Below, one piece after another: positions 55,621 to 63,918 of a stretch of DNA of 64,000 nucleotides. Both the position numbers and the translations under genes were made by a program. This DNA comes from Alphaproteobacteria bacterium (lineage in GTDB: Bacteria; Pseudomonadota; Alphaproteobacteria; JACAEB01), in assembly GCA_024236075.1 (NCBI GenBank), contig JACKLE010000004.1, forward strand, positions 62,001 to 126,000, written 5' to 3'. Position 1 is the stretch's first letter; every line of letters starts with the position of its first letter. The notes beneath the pieces were generated by a model, which had not been told where the DNA came from, searched no databases, and was given only the letters and a program-made list of their open reading frames with translations.

Positions 55621-56523
55621 CTAGTCGGCGGCGAACTCGTTCCGCCGATAGCCTTGAACGAAGAGGAGCGCGGCGAGGTCGGCGTGGCGCAGCTCGCCGT
55701 CCGCCGCCGCGGCGACGACCGGCTTGGCACGGTAGGCGATGCCGAGGCCCGCGGCCTCGATCATGGCGAGGTCGTTGGCGCCGTCGCCGACCGCGAGCGT
55801 CTCGGTGAGAGGAATGGCGTGCTCGCTCGCGAGCGCCTTGAGCGTCGCGAGCTTGGCATCGCGGCCGAGAATGGGCTCGCGCACCCGTCCCGCGAGACGG
55901 CCGTCCTCGACGAGAAGCTCGTTCGCACGGTGGACGGCAAAGCCTGCGCGCTCGGCAACGACGCGCGTGAAGGCGGTGAATCCGCCCGAGACAAGCGCGG
56001 TCACGGCGCCCTTCGCGGCCATGGTGCGCACGAGCGTCCGCGCGCCCGGATTGAGGCGCACGCGCTCGGCGAGGACCTTCGCGACGATGCCTTCGGGCTG
56101 GCCGGCGAGGCGCGCGACGCGCTCCCGCAGGGCCGGCTCGAAGGCGAGCTCGCCGCGCATGGCGCGTTCGGTGATCGCCGCGATCTCGGCCTTGATGCCG
56201 GCGAGATCGGCGAGCTCGTCGATGCATTCGACATTTATGATCGTCGAGTCCATATCGGCGACGAGGAGGCGCTTCCTGCGGTGCGCGAGCGGCTGGGCCA
56301 CGAGATCGAGCCGCGCTCCCGCGAGGCCGGCCTCGGCGGCCGCGCGCAGGGCCGCCGCGTCGAGGCCCGAGGCCGGAATGTCGGCGGCCTCTCCGGGCTC
56401 GAGCGTGTGCGGCGCGCCGGGCGTTCCACCCGCGGCTGCGATCGCGTCGGCGACCGCCGCAAGGACGCCCGAATCGATGTGCGCTTCCTCACGGGGGGCG
56501 ACGAGGGTGACGATGTGGGACAT
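55621..56523 (-). CDS. serB: Phosphoserine phosphatase SerB
   Basis: HAD phosphatase of 300 aa: an N-terminal ACT-like domain, then LLVADMDSTIINVECIDELA (nucleophile Asp), AKGAVTALVSGGFTAFTR and LAVGDGANDLAMIEAAG. It finishes serine synthesis. The ATG at 56523 gives the family start MSHIVTLVAP. It shares bases with the miaA start: the minus ATG is 56523-56521 and the plus ATG 56522-56524. Confidence 0.96.
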   Translation of the reverse strand: MSHIVTLVAPREEAHIDSGVLAAVADAIAAAGGTPGAPHTLEPGEAADIPASGLDAAALRAAAEAGLAGARLDLVAQPLAHRRKRLLVADMDSTIINVECIDELADLAGIKAEIAAITERAMRGELAFEPALRERVARLAGQPEGIVAKVLAERVRLNPGARTLVRTMAAKGAVTALVSGGFTAFTRVVAERAGFAVHRANELLVEDGRLAGRVREPILGRDAKLATLKALASEHAIPLTETLAVGDGANDLAMIEAAGLGIAYRAKPVVAAAADGELRHADLAALLFVQGYRRNEFAAD

Positions 56524-57460
56524 GAGCTCCGAACGGATCGCTGAGCCGAAGCCAAAGGGGATGCCGGACGCGGTCCTTATCGCAGGGCCGACCGCGAGCG
56601 GCAAGTCGGCGCTCGCGCTCGCCGTCGCCGAGCGCACGGGCGGCGCCGTCGTCAATGTCGATGCCATGCAGCTCTACCGCAACCTTCGCATCCTCACCGC
56701 CCGTCCGTCTGCGGAGGATGAGGCGCGCGTGCCGCATCGGCTCTACGGCATCCTCGATGCGGCGGAGCGCTCGTCCGCTGGCCGCTTCCTGGGCCTTGCG
56801 AAGGACACTCTCGAGGAGTTGCGCCTCGCCGGGCGGCTTCCGATCCTGGTCGGGGGAACGGGGCTCTACTTCGAGGTGCTCCTTCAGGGCATCGCCGCCG
56901 TGCCGGCCGTGCCGGAGGCCGTGCGCGAAAGCGTCGAGCGCAGGCTCGCGCGGGAGGGCGCCGCGGCGCTCCATGGCGAGCTCGCCGCGCGCGACCCGGA
57001 AACGGCGCAGGGCATTCGGCCCGGCGATTCCCTGCGCATCGCCCGCGCGCTCGGCGTGCTCGAGGCGACGGGGCAGGGACTCAAGGCCCATCAGCGCCTG
57101 GCGGGCCATCCGCCCGCTCTCGGCGGATGCGTCAGGAAATTCGTCCGCATACCGCCGCGCGAGGCGGTCTACGACGCGGTCGAGCGCCGGTTCGATGCCA
57201 TGCTGGCGGCGGGCGTCCTCGACGAGGTCGCGGCGCTCCGCTCGCGCCGGCTCGCCCCCACGCTGCCCCTGATGCGCGCGCATGGCGTGCCCGAGCTCAT
57301 CGCCCATCTCGACGGCGCCCTGAGCCTGGACGACGCCGCCGCGCGCGCCAAGCTCAACACGCGTCACTATGTGAAGCGCCAGCTCTCCTGGGCGCGCCGG
57401 CGCATGGCGGATTGGACATGGCTCGACGGGGCGACCTGCTCGGCCGACCTCCTCGCATAG
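56522..57460 (+). CDS. miaA: tRNA dimethylallyltransferase MiaA
   Basis: tRNA prenyltransferase of 312 aa that adds dimethylallyl to A37 of UNN-reading tRNAs. It has the P-loop LIAGPTASGKSALALAVAE, VNVDAMQLYRNLRILTARPS, PHRLYGILDAAERSSAGRF, LVGGTGLYFEVLLQGI and KLNTRHYVKRQLSWARRR. ATG at 56522 overlaps the serB start; an in-frame ATG at 56561 gives a start closer to other MiaA proteins but has no spaced ribosome site. Confidence 0.95.
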   Translation: MSSERIAEPKPKGMPDAVLIAGPTASGKSALALAVAERTGGAVVNVDAMQLYRNLRILTARPSAEDEARVPHRLYGILDAAERSSAGRFLGLAKDTLEELRLAGRLPILVGGTGLYFEVLLQGIAAVPAVPEAVRESVERRLAREGAAALHGELAARDPETAQGIRPGDSLRIARALGVLEATGQGLKAHQRLAGHPPALGGCVRKFVRIPPREAVYDAVERRFDAMLAAGVLDEVAALRSRRLAPTLPLMRAHGVPELIAHLDGALSLDDAAARAKLNTRHYVKRQLSWARRRMADWTWLDGATCSADLLA

Positions 57461-57607
57461 CCGCGCGCCGTTTCGCTTTCGCCCGGTCCCGCTTCGGGCC
57501 TATGCTCCCGCGTCGAGGACGGGCGTTCGCCGCGCATCGTTGCGCCGGTCCGTCGGTTAAAGAGCCTAAGGCGCGCGGGCGCCAGGCGAGACAAGGGAGG
57601 ATGCGCC

Positions 57608-58018
57608 GTGACGATTTCGTTCAACATGCGTGCGGCGACGCGCGCGGGCCTTGCGGGCGCCGCGCTCGTCGCGGTCCTTTCCGCCGGCGCCTCGGGAGCC
57701 GAGGAGACGGCAAAGGCCGAGAATGCGTGCCTGCGCGTGCGGGACATCCGCGAGACGACCAATATCGACGAGACCCGCATCCTCGCGCGGGGGCAGGGCA
57801 ACAAGCCCTATCTCATCACGCTCGCAAATCCCTGTCCCGAGCTCAATTTCGACCCGCCGCTCACTTTCGACTCGCGCAGCGTCGAGATGTTCCAGTGCCT
57901 TCGGTCGGGCGACGTGATCAAGGTTCCGACCGATCTCGTCTGCTTCATCGACACGATCGAGGAGATCGACGAGGAGCGGGCGAAAGCTCTCGTCAAGAAG
58001 GACAAGAGCGGGGAGTGA
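57608..58018 (+). CDS. Secreted protein, DUF6491-like
   Basis: Protein of 136 aa. An N-terminal signal (RAGLAGAALVAVLSAGASG) suggests export. The mature part has CLRVRDIRETTNIDETRILA and KPYLITLANPCPELNF, the cysteine-containing pattern of DUF6491 as I recall it. It ends KKDKSGE. GTG start with AGGGAGG seven bases upstream. No function is known. Confidence 0.7.
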   Translation: MTISFNMRAATRAGLAGAALVAVLSAGASGAEETAKAENACLRVRDIRETTNIDETRILARGQGNKPYLITLANPCPELNFDPPLTFDSRSVEMFQCLRSGDVIKVPTDLVCFIDTIEEIDEERAKALVKKDKSGE

Positions 58019-58067
58019 CGGCGTTCGCTCCTCCGCTGACGGACGGACAGAACAGGAGCGCCGGGAC

Positions 58068-58745
58068 ATGGCCGTTCGCCTCGTCGTTCAGACGCTCGCC
58101 TTCTGCGCGTTCATGGGTGTGCTCCTGTTCGGGGGCGCGGGGACCCTGAACTGGCCGCAGGCATGGGCGTTCCTTGCCCTTTTCGGCGTCCTCGGTCTCG
58201 GCGTGGGCTTCTGGCTGCTGGCAAGGGACCCCGGCCTTCTTGCCGAGCGCCTCGGCTCGCCCGTGGCGCGCGATCAGATGGCCTGGGACCGCGCGCTCAT
58301 GGCCCTCGTCTTCCTCCTCTTCTTTGCCTGGCTCGTCTTCATGGGGCTCGACGCGGTCCGCTACGGCTGGACCTCGACGCCGCGCTGGGCGCAATGGCTC
58401 GGCGCCGGCCTCATCGTCCTCAGCAATCTCGGGGGCGCCTGGACGTTTCACGCGAACAGCTTCGCGGCTCCGACCGTCAAGACGCAGAGCGCGCGCGGAC
58501 ATGCCGTCGCGACCGGAGGACCCTATGCGTTGGTGCGCCATCCCATGTACACGTCCGCGCTTCTCATGATGCTTGGCGTTCCGCTGCTCCTCGGCTCGCT
58601 CTGGGGTCTCGTCGCGTTTCCCGTGCTTCTCGCCGTCGTCTGGCTGCGGGCGCGCGGCGAGGAAAAGATGCTTCTGACGGAGCTTCCCGCCTATGCGGAG
58701 TACGCCGCGCGGGTCAGGGCCCGCTTCTTCCCCGGCCTCTTCTGA
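58068..58745 (+). CDS. Isoprenylcysteine carboxyl methyltransferase (ICMT)-like membrane protein
   Basis: Membrane protein of 225 aa with four to five helices. The ICMT/PEMT core is ATGGPYALVRHPMYTSALLM and the late ARGEEKMLLTELPAYAEYAA, where the conserved Arg-His-Pro and acidic Glu bind SAM. Bacterial members are likely small-molecule or lipid methyltransferases of unknown substrate. It sits 49 bp behind the DUF6491-like gene. Confidence 0.85.
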   Translation: MAVRLVVQTLAFCAFMGVLLFGGAGTLNWPQAWAFLALFGVLGLGVGFWLLARDPGLLAERLGSPVARDQMAWDRALMALVFLLFFAWLVFMGLDAVRYGWTSTPRWAQWLGAGLIVLSNLGGAWTFHANSFAAPTVKTQSARGHAVATGGPYALVRHPMYTSALLMMLGVPLLLGSLWGLVAFPVLLAVVWLRARGEEKMLLTELPAYAEYAARVRARFFPGLF

Positions 58746-58900
58746 AGGCGGCCGGTCCGGTCGCATCGATGGGGGTGGGGCGTCGCAAGACCCAGGCAGA
58801 TCGGCGAACCCGAGCTGCCCCTTGACGCCTTCGGCGGTGCGGTTGACGGCGGGGGCGCCTTGCGCCATTCTCCCGCCCCACATGTGAAAGGATTGCCCGG

Positions 58901-58954
58901 ATGCCCGCGCGTCTGTCGCTTGTAATCGGAACGCCGCCAGGGGCGGTCGGGTAG
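58901..58954 (+). CDS. ilvBN leader peptide (branched-chain amino acid attenuator)
   Basis: A 17-residue frame reads MPARLSLVIGTPPGAVG. It contains two Leu, two Val and one Ile, four of them close together (LSLVI), which lets ribosome stalling sense those amino acids. The ribosome site AAGGA (58888-58892) is eight bases before the ATG, and the stop at 58952 falls in the first stem. Together with the downstream terminator and ilvB this is a classical attenuator. Confidence 0.82.
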   Translation: MPARLSLVIGTPPGAVG

Positions 58955-58976
58955 AAACCCGACCCGAATGGCGGCG
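58932..58976 (+). promoter_or_regulatory. Nested stem-loop of the ilvBN attenuator
   Basis: An 8-bp perfect hairpin GGTCGGGT-AGAA-ACCCGACC (58945-58964) is enclosed by CGCCGCC (58932-58938) pairing with GGCGGCG (58970-58976). TGGC (58969-58972) can instead pair with GCCA (58981-58984), which touches the terminator arm. These are the likely pause and antiterminator elements; the exact switching partners need RNA folding. Confidence 0.6.
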
Positions 58977-58983
58977 CATTGCC

Positions 58984-59010
58984 AGGGGCTCGCAAGGCCC
59001 CTTTTCTTTT
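58984..59010 (+). terminator. Rho-independent attenuator terminator before ilvB
   Basis: AGGGGCT (58984-58990) pairs with GGCCCCT (58996-59002) around a CGCAA loop and is followed by TTTCTTTT. It stands 65 bp before the ilvB ATG and downstream of the leader peptide, so it ends transcription when branched-chain amino acids are plentiful. Confidence 0.85.
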
Positions 59011-59075
59011 GCCCGAACGAAACCGATGCCCAAAGGAACGGACCAATTCTGATCTGCGCCGGAACGGAGAGAGCC

Positions 59076-60890
59076 ATGCCCGCGCCCAAGACCGCCACCC
59101 CGACTGCCAATGAGCCCCGAGACGCCAAGACCGCCCCGGGCCGCGTCATGGACGGCGCGCACATGGTGGTGCAGGCGCTCGTCGATCAGGGCGTCGAGGT
59201 CATCTTCGGCTATCCGGGCGGGGCGGTGCTGCCGATCTACGACGCGCTCTTCGAGGACGAGCGCATCCGCCACGTCCTCGTGCGCCACGAGCAGGGTGCG
59301 ACCCACGCGGCCGAAGGCTATGCTCGCTCGAGCGGCAGGCCCGGCGTCGTGCTCGTGACCTCGGGCCCCGGCGCGACGAACGCGGTCACCGGGCTCACCG
59401 ATGCGCTGATGGATTCGATCCCGCTCGTCTGCCTGACGGGCCAGGTCGCGACGCACCTCATCGGCTCGGACGCCTTCCAGGAATGCGACACGGTCGGCAT
59501 CACCCGTCCGTGCACGAAGCACAACTATCTCGTCAAGGACGTGAACGATCTCGCGCGCGTGATCCACGAGGCCTTCTATGTCGCGACGAGCGGGCGGCCC
59601 GGCCCCGTCGTCGTCGACATCCCGAAGGACATCCAGTTCCAGCAGGGGCCCTATACCGGCCCGAGCCAGGTGCGCCACCGCACCTATCGCCCGCGCGTCA
59701 AGGGCGACTATGCGCGCATCCAGGAGGCGGTGGAGCTGATGGCCCACGCCAAGCGCCCGATCTTCTACACCGGGGGCGGCGTCATCAATTCGGGCCCCGC
59801 GGCGAGCCAGCTTCTGCGCGAGCTCGTGCGCCTCACGGGCTTTCCCGTCACCTCGACGCTGATGGGCCTCGGCGCCTATCCGGCGCACGATCCGCAATGG
59901 CTCGGCATGCTCGGCATGCACGGGACCTACGAGGCGAACATGGCGATGCACGATTGCGACGTCATGATCAATATCGGCGCGCGCTTCGACGACCGTGTCA
60001 CGGGCAAGCTCGACGAGTTCTCGCCGGGCTCCAAGAAGATCCATGTCGACATCGATCCCTCCTCGATCAACAAGAACGTGCATGCGGACGTTCCGATCGT
60101 CGGCGACGTCGCCCATGTGCTCGAGGACATGGTCCGCATCTGGAAGGCGCGCAACGCCCATCCCGACAAGGCGGCGATGGCCTCCTGGTGGGGCGCGATC
60201 GAGGGCTGGCGCGGTCGCAAGTCGCTCGCCTTCAAGAACTCGTCCACCATCATCAAGCCGCAATACGCCGTGCAGCGTCTCTACGAGCTTACCAAGGACC
60301 GCGACGTCTACATCACGACCGAGGTCGGCCAGCACCAGATGTGGGCCGCGCAGCACTATCATTTCGAGGAGCCGAACCGCTGGATGACCTCAGGCGGCCT
60401 CGGGACAATGGGCTATGGCCTGCCCGCGGCCGTCGGCGTGCAGATGGCGCACCCGAAATCGCTCGTCATCGACATAGCGGGCGAGGCGAGCGTGCTCATG
60501 ACCATGCAGGAGATGTCGACGGCCGTACAGCACGACCTGCCGATCAAAATCTTCATCCTGAACAACGAGTACATGGGCATGGTGCGCCAGTGGCAGCAGC
60601 TCCTGCACGGCGGGCGCTACTCGCACTCCTACACGGCCTCGCTCCCAGACTTCGTGAAGCTCGCCGAGGCCTATGGCTGCGTGGGCCTTCGCGCGAAGAC
60701 GCCCGACGAGCTCGACGGCAAGATCCTCGAGATGATCGAGACCGACAAGCCGGTGATCTTCGACTGCCTCGTCGACAAGCACGAGAACTGCTATCCGATG
60801 ATCCCCTCGGGCCGCGCCCACAACGAGATGATCCTTGGCGATGCCGAGGATCAGCCCGGCGTCACCGAGGAAGGCAAGATGCTCGTGTGA
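59076..60890 (+). CDS. ilvB: Acetolactate synthase large subunit
   Basis: Thiamine-diphosphate enzyme of 604 aa, first shared step of valine, leucine and isoleucine synthesis. The catalytic Glu is in VLVRHEQGATHAAEGYARSS. Other motifs are SGPGATNAVTGLTDALMDSI, RPGPVVVDIPKDIQ and NNEYMGMVRQWQQL. The cofactor motif reads GEASVLMTMQE instead of GDGS or GDAS. The ATG at 59076 has GGAGAGAG upstream. ilvN follows by 34 bp. It is preceded by a leader-peptide attenuator. Confidence 0.96.
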   Translation: MPAPKTATPTANEPRDAKTAPGRVMDGAHMVVQALVDQGVEVIFGYPGGAVLPIYDALFEDERIRHVLVRHEQGATHAAEGYARSSGRPGVVLVTSGPGATNAVTGLTDALMDSIPLVCLTGQVATHLIGSDAFQECDTVGITRPCTKHNYLVKDVNDLARVIHEAFYVATSGRPGPVVVDIPKDIQFQQGPYTGPSQVRHRTYRPRVKGDYARIQEAVELMAHAKRPIFYTGGGVINSGPAASQLLRELVRLTGFPVTSTLMGLGAYPAHDPQWLGMLGMHGTYEANMAMHDCDVMINIGARFDDRVTGKLDEFSPGSKKIHVDIDPSSINKNVHADVPIVGDVAHVLEDMVRIWKARNAHPDKAAMASWWGAIEGWRGRKSLAFKNSSTIIKPQYAVQRLYELTKDRDVYITTEVGQHQMWAAQHYHFEEPNRWMTSGGLGTMGYGLPAAVGVQMAHPKSLVIDIAGEASVLMTMQEMSTAVQHDLPIKIFILNNEYMGMVRQWQQLLHGGRYSHSYTASLPDFVKLAEAYGCVGLRAKTPDELDGKILEMIETDKPVIFDCLVDKHENCYPMIPSGRAHNEMILGDAEDQPGVTEEGKMLV

Positions 60891-60924
60891 GCGCCGCGAC
60901 GATGCTCTGGACAGGGAGAAATCC

Positions 60925-61446
60925 ATGCCGCCCCTCGTGAAGGACGCCAAGATCGAGCGGCATACGCTCTCGGTGCTCGTCGACAACGAGGCGGGCGTCC
61001 TCGCCCGCGTCATCGCGCTCTTCTCCGCGCGCGGCTACAATATCGAGAGCCTCACCGTCGCCGAGGTCGACCAGGCCGTGCACACCTCGCGCATCACGGT
61101 GGTGACGACGGGCACGGCGATGATGATCGAGCAGATCAAGGCCCAGCTCGACCGTCTCGTACCCGTGCACAAGGTCGTCGACCTCACCGTCGAGCACGAC
61201 GCGGTCGAGCGCGAGATGGCGCTCGTCAAGGTCGCGGGCACGGGCGAGAAGCGCGTCGAGGCGATGCGCCTCTCGGACATCTTCCGGGCGCGCGTCATCG
61301 ACACGACGCACACCTCCTTCATCTTCGAGATTTCGGGCGCGCCTTCCAAGCTCGACAAGTTCATCGACCTCATGCGGCCCTTAGGGCTCGTCGACGTGAG
61401 CCGCACCGGCGTCGTCGCCATCGCGCGCGGGCCGGAGGGGATGTAG
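60925..61446 (+). CDS. ilvN: Acetolactate synthase small (regulatory) subunit
   Basis: Regulatory subunit of 173 aa with an N-terminal ACT domain (HTLSVLVDNEAGVLARVIAL, ARGYNIESLTVAEVD) that binds valine and the C-terminal ALS-SS domain (VARTGEKR-like VAGTGEKRVEAMRLSDIFRA, VDTTHTS-like VIDTTHTSFIFEISG). It activates IlvB and gives feedback control. GGGAGAA precedes the ATG. The convergent small gene begins its stop 14 bp away. Confidence 0.96.
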   Translation: MPPLVKDAKIERHTLSVLVDNEAGVLARVIALFSARGYNIESLTVAEVDQAVHTSRITVVTTGTAMMIEQIKAQLDRLVPVHKVVDLTVEHDAVEREMALVKVAGTGEKRVEAMRLSDIFRARVIDTTHTSFIFEISGAPSKLDKFIDLMRPLGLVDVSRTGVVAIARGPEGM

Positions 61447-61459
61447 AGCCGGCGCTCGG

Positions 61460-61738
61460 TTAAGCCCCACCCCCGCTCTCCCGCATGCGCCGCATATGAT
61501 AGCGCGTGCGCAGGACGATGATCGCGACGAGGACGATCCAGCCGACGGCGAGGAGGCTCCACCCATAGGCGTCGCTCATCGCGAAGAAGGCGAACCAGCC
61601 GAAGCGCGGTCCGAAGAGCAGGAGGGCGCCCGCGAGGACCAGGGCGAGCCCGAAGATCCGGTAGCCGCGCGCATAGCGGCGCAGCTCCAGGCGGTAGGCG
61701 CGCCGGCCCTCGGGCGACTTCAAGTCCGGCGGCGACAT
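61460..61738 (-). CDS. Small two-helix membrane protein
   Basis: Protein of 92 aa. A basic N-terminus (PEGRRAYRLELRRYARGYR) precedes two hydrophobic segments (IFGLALVLAGALLLFGP and WSLLAVGWIVLVAIIVL) and a basic tail. No family is recognised. The ATG at 61738 is preferred over 61972, which would read through rlmJ. It lies 49 bp after the rlmJ stop on the same strand. Confidence 0.7.
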   Translation of the reverse strand: MSPPDLKSPEGRRAYRLELRRYARGYRIFGLALVLAGALLLFGPRFGWFAFFAMSDAYGWSLLAVGWIVLVAIIVLRTRYHMRRMRESGGGA

Positions 61739-61787
61739 CGTGGCCCCCTTGCTGCGCGCGGATTTGAGGGCACTCAGGCCCGCGCCG

Positions 61788-62687
61788 TCAAGGCGTCTCC
61801 CCTTGAAGCCATTCGAGGCGGTGCCCCGCGCCCGGGCCTTGGGCGAGCGCCTCCGACAGGAAGGGCAAGAGCGCCTCGAGCGCCGGCTCGAGCGTGTAGG
61901 GCGGATTGACGACGGTGAGCGCGGTGCCGTCGAGGCTCGCGCCCGTCCTCTTGCGGACGGTAAGCTCCACACGGAGCATTTTCGGGATGGCCAACGCCTT
62001 GAGCGCGGCGTCGTAGGCGCGGATCGCGTCGAGATCCTTGACGGGGTGCCAAAGGAGAAAGATGCCGGTCGCCCAGCGGCGATGGTTCGCCTTCAGCGAC
62101 TCGGCAAGGCGGGCGAACTCGCCCGCCTCCTCGAAGGGTGGGTCGAGGAGGAGGAGGCCGCGCCGCTCCTTCGGCGGCACGAAGGCCTTCGCCGCATCCC
62201 AGGCGTCGAGCGGGATGGTCTTGACCTGTCGGTCGCCGGCATAGCGCGCCCTGAGGGCGGAAAAATCCTCCGGGTGCAGCTCGACGAGCGTGAGGCGGTC
62301 TTGCGTGCGCGCAAGATGGCGCATCACGGCGGGCGAGCCGGGAAAGGTCCGCAGGATTCCGTCGGGATTGGCCGAGGCGACGGCGCCGAGATAGGGCGCG
62401 AGCGCCGCGCGCGCCTCCTCGCTCGGGGCGGGGAGGGCGCGCGAATTCTCCTCACCGGGAGGAAGGCCGAGACCGGCGAGGCGCGCCAGGCGCCCGATGC
62501 CTGCGCGCCACTCGCCCGTCTTCGCCGCCTCCGGCCCCGCGAGCGCATAGGCCCCGATGCCGGCATGGGCGTCGATGGCGCGCCAGGCGCCCGGCTTGGC
62601 ATTGAGATGGGCAAGGATCGCGGCGAGCACGGCGTGCTTCACCACGTCGGCGAAATTTCCCGCGTGATAGGCGTGGCGATAGTTCAT
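61788..62687 (-). CDS. rlmJ: 23S rRNA (adenine2030-N6)-methyltransferase RlmJ
   Basis: SAM methyltransferase of 299 aa. It begins MNYRHAYHAGNFADVVKHAV, the RlmJ/DUF519 start, has the AIDAHAGIGAYAL SAM region and the catalytic DPPF motif (LLLLDPPFEEAGEF). It methylates A2030 in 23S rRNA. It is downstream of the desaturase gene, separated by a GC palindrome. Confidence 0.94.
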   Translation of the reverse strand: MNYRHAYHAGNFADVVKHAVLAAILAHLNAKPGAWRAIDAHAGIGAYALAGPEAAKTGEWRAGIGRLARLAGLGLPPGEENSRALPAPSEEARAALAPYLGAVASANPDGILRTFPGSPAVMRHLARTQDRLTLVELHPEDFSALRARYAGDRQVKTIPLDAWDAAKAFVPPKERRGLLLLDPPFEEAGEFARLAESLKANHRRWATGIFLLWHPVKDLDAIRAYDAALKALAIPKMLRVELTVRKRTGASLDGTALTVVNPPYTLEPALEALLPFLSEALAQGPGAGHRLEWLQGETP

Positions 62688-62695
62688 CGGGCAGC

Positions 62696-62713
62696 GGCGG
62701 CCGCGCGGCCGCC
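62696..62713. terminator. 18-bp perfect palindrome between the desaturase gene and rlmJ
   Basis: GGCGGCCGC followed directly by its complement GCGGCCGCC makes an 18-bp perfect palindrome. It lies between the desaturase stop and the rlmJ start. It could form a hairpin terminator or simply be a GC-rich repeat; there is no T-run. Confidence 0.35.
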
Positions 62714-62717
62714 GGCC

Positions 62718-63656
62718 TCAGGCCGCGAAATTGCGGATCTTGGCGCTGACGCCGGGCAGGTCGCCCTCCATCGCGTAATACGCCGTGCCGTAATCGTAGA
62801 ACGGAATGCGCGGATAGAGATGGTGCATCAGGTGGTAGGAGTGGCCGCAGAAAGCGAGGTCGACGAGGAAGCGCACGGGCTTCGGGAAAAGGAGGATCGC
62901 CGAGTCCGTGTAGCGGCCCCGCTCGGAGTGGGGATGGTGCACGGGCCAGTCGAACATCAGCGGGCAGAGGCAGACGCCGAAATAGGCGGGCACGATCCAC
63001 CCGAGCATCACCTCGTTGCCCCAGCCCACCGCATAGGCGGCGGCGACGATCGCGACCGCCACGCCGACATAGACCATCTCGAAGAAGAACTCGCGCTTCA
63101 CGACCGGCGTCTTGGCGAGGCGCCAGAGGTGCCAGATATAGACCGGCTGGATCGCGAGGCAGCGCAGGATGAGGCTCGGTATGGAATTCGTCTTGACCCA
63201 ATAGTCGGGGTCCTCGACGGGGTCGTTCGTGTGCTGATGGTGATGGAGGTGCAGGCGGCGGAAGCCCGGATAGGGCGCGAGCAGGATGAGCCCGCTCGCA
63301 TGGCCGATGACCTCCTCGAGCCATTTCCACTCGGTGTGCCGCCCGGCGATGTTGCCGTGCACCGCCTCGTGGAGGGGCGTGAAGATAAAATAGATGATGA
63401 CGGCGTTGACCGGGATCGCCACCCACCAGGAGACGTAGCCCTCGATGGCAAGCCCCGCCATGGCGCTCGCGCCTGCGATGACGCTGAGGAAGAGGGCGAC
63501 GGTCGGCCAGGCGAAGCGCCCGGAGAGATCCTTCAGCGTCGCGCGCGCCTTGCGCTCGAAGGCCCGCGAGGCCTCCTTGAGGGCGGCATCGGCCTCGTTC
63601 TCGTTCGCCGGAGCGAGACCGGCATCGGCTTCGACGGGCTTGGCTTGTCTGAACAC
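62718..63656 (-). CDS. Membrane fatty acid desaturase family protein
   Basis: Di-iron membrane enzyme of about 312 aa. The three histidine boxes are HEAVHGN, HLHHHQHTN and HSYHLMHH. Several membrane helices surround them (VSWWVAIPVNAVIIYFIF, VYVGVAVAIVAAAYAVG). It may desaturate acyl chains or hydroxylate a carotenoid-like lipid. The GTG at 63656 is chosen because AGAGGA lies five bases upstream; an ATG at 63740 gives 28 more residues. Confidence 0.87.
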   Translation of the reverse strand: MFRQAKPVEADAGLAPANENEADAALKEASRAFERKARATLKDLSGRFAWPTVALFLSVIAGASAMAGLAIEGYVSWWVAIPVNAVIIYFIFTPLHEAVHGNIAGRHTEWKWLEEVIGHASGLILLAPYPGFRRLHLHHHQHTNDPVEDPDYWVKTNSIPSLILRCLAIQPVYIWHLWRLAKTPVVKREFFFEMVYVGVAVAIVAAAYAVGWGNEVMLGWIVPAYFGVCLCPLMFDWPVHHPHSERGRYTDSAILLFPKPVRFLVDLAFCGHSYHLMHHLYPRIPFYDYGTAYYAMEGDLPGVSAKIRNFAA

Positions 63657-63918
63657 GGCGGTCCTCTTGGTCCTGTCGAAATGCCGTCGCGCGGGGCGCG
63701 TCGCGGGTCCGCGCCACCGCACAGCAACTCCGGCGAGCATTTCATGGTTAGCGCGTCGTTAACCCCTTTGCAAGGAAGGAAGTTGCGTCTCGATTCGGTA
63801 CAAGTGCCGCGAAGATTCGAGGTCGAACGGTTTCGTCAACCTTATCTTCAAGCAAACGGTTTTGGCTTGGCCTCCTGAGGCGCGCAGGGCGCCGCATCCC
63901 GCGGTCGGGGGGCAGACG

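Larger units (their letters stand above)
58746..59075 (+). promoter_or_regulatory. ilvBN leader region with promoter
   Basis: This 330-bp region upstream of ilvB has TTGACG (58843-58848) and CATTCT (58866-58871) at 17-bp spacing as a promoter, then the leader peptide gene, stem-loops and a terminator. Another TTGACG at 58822 is an alternative -35. No other gene lies in it. Confidence 0.6.
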
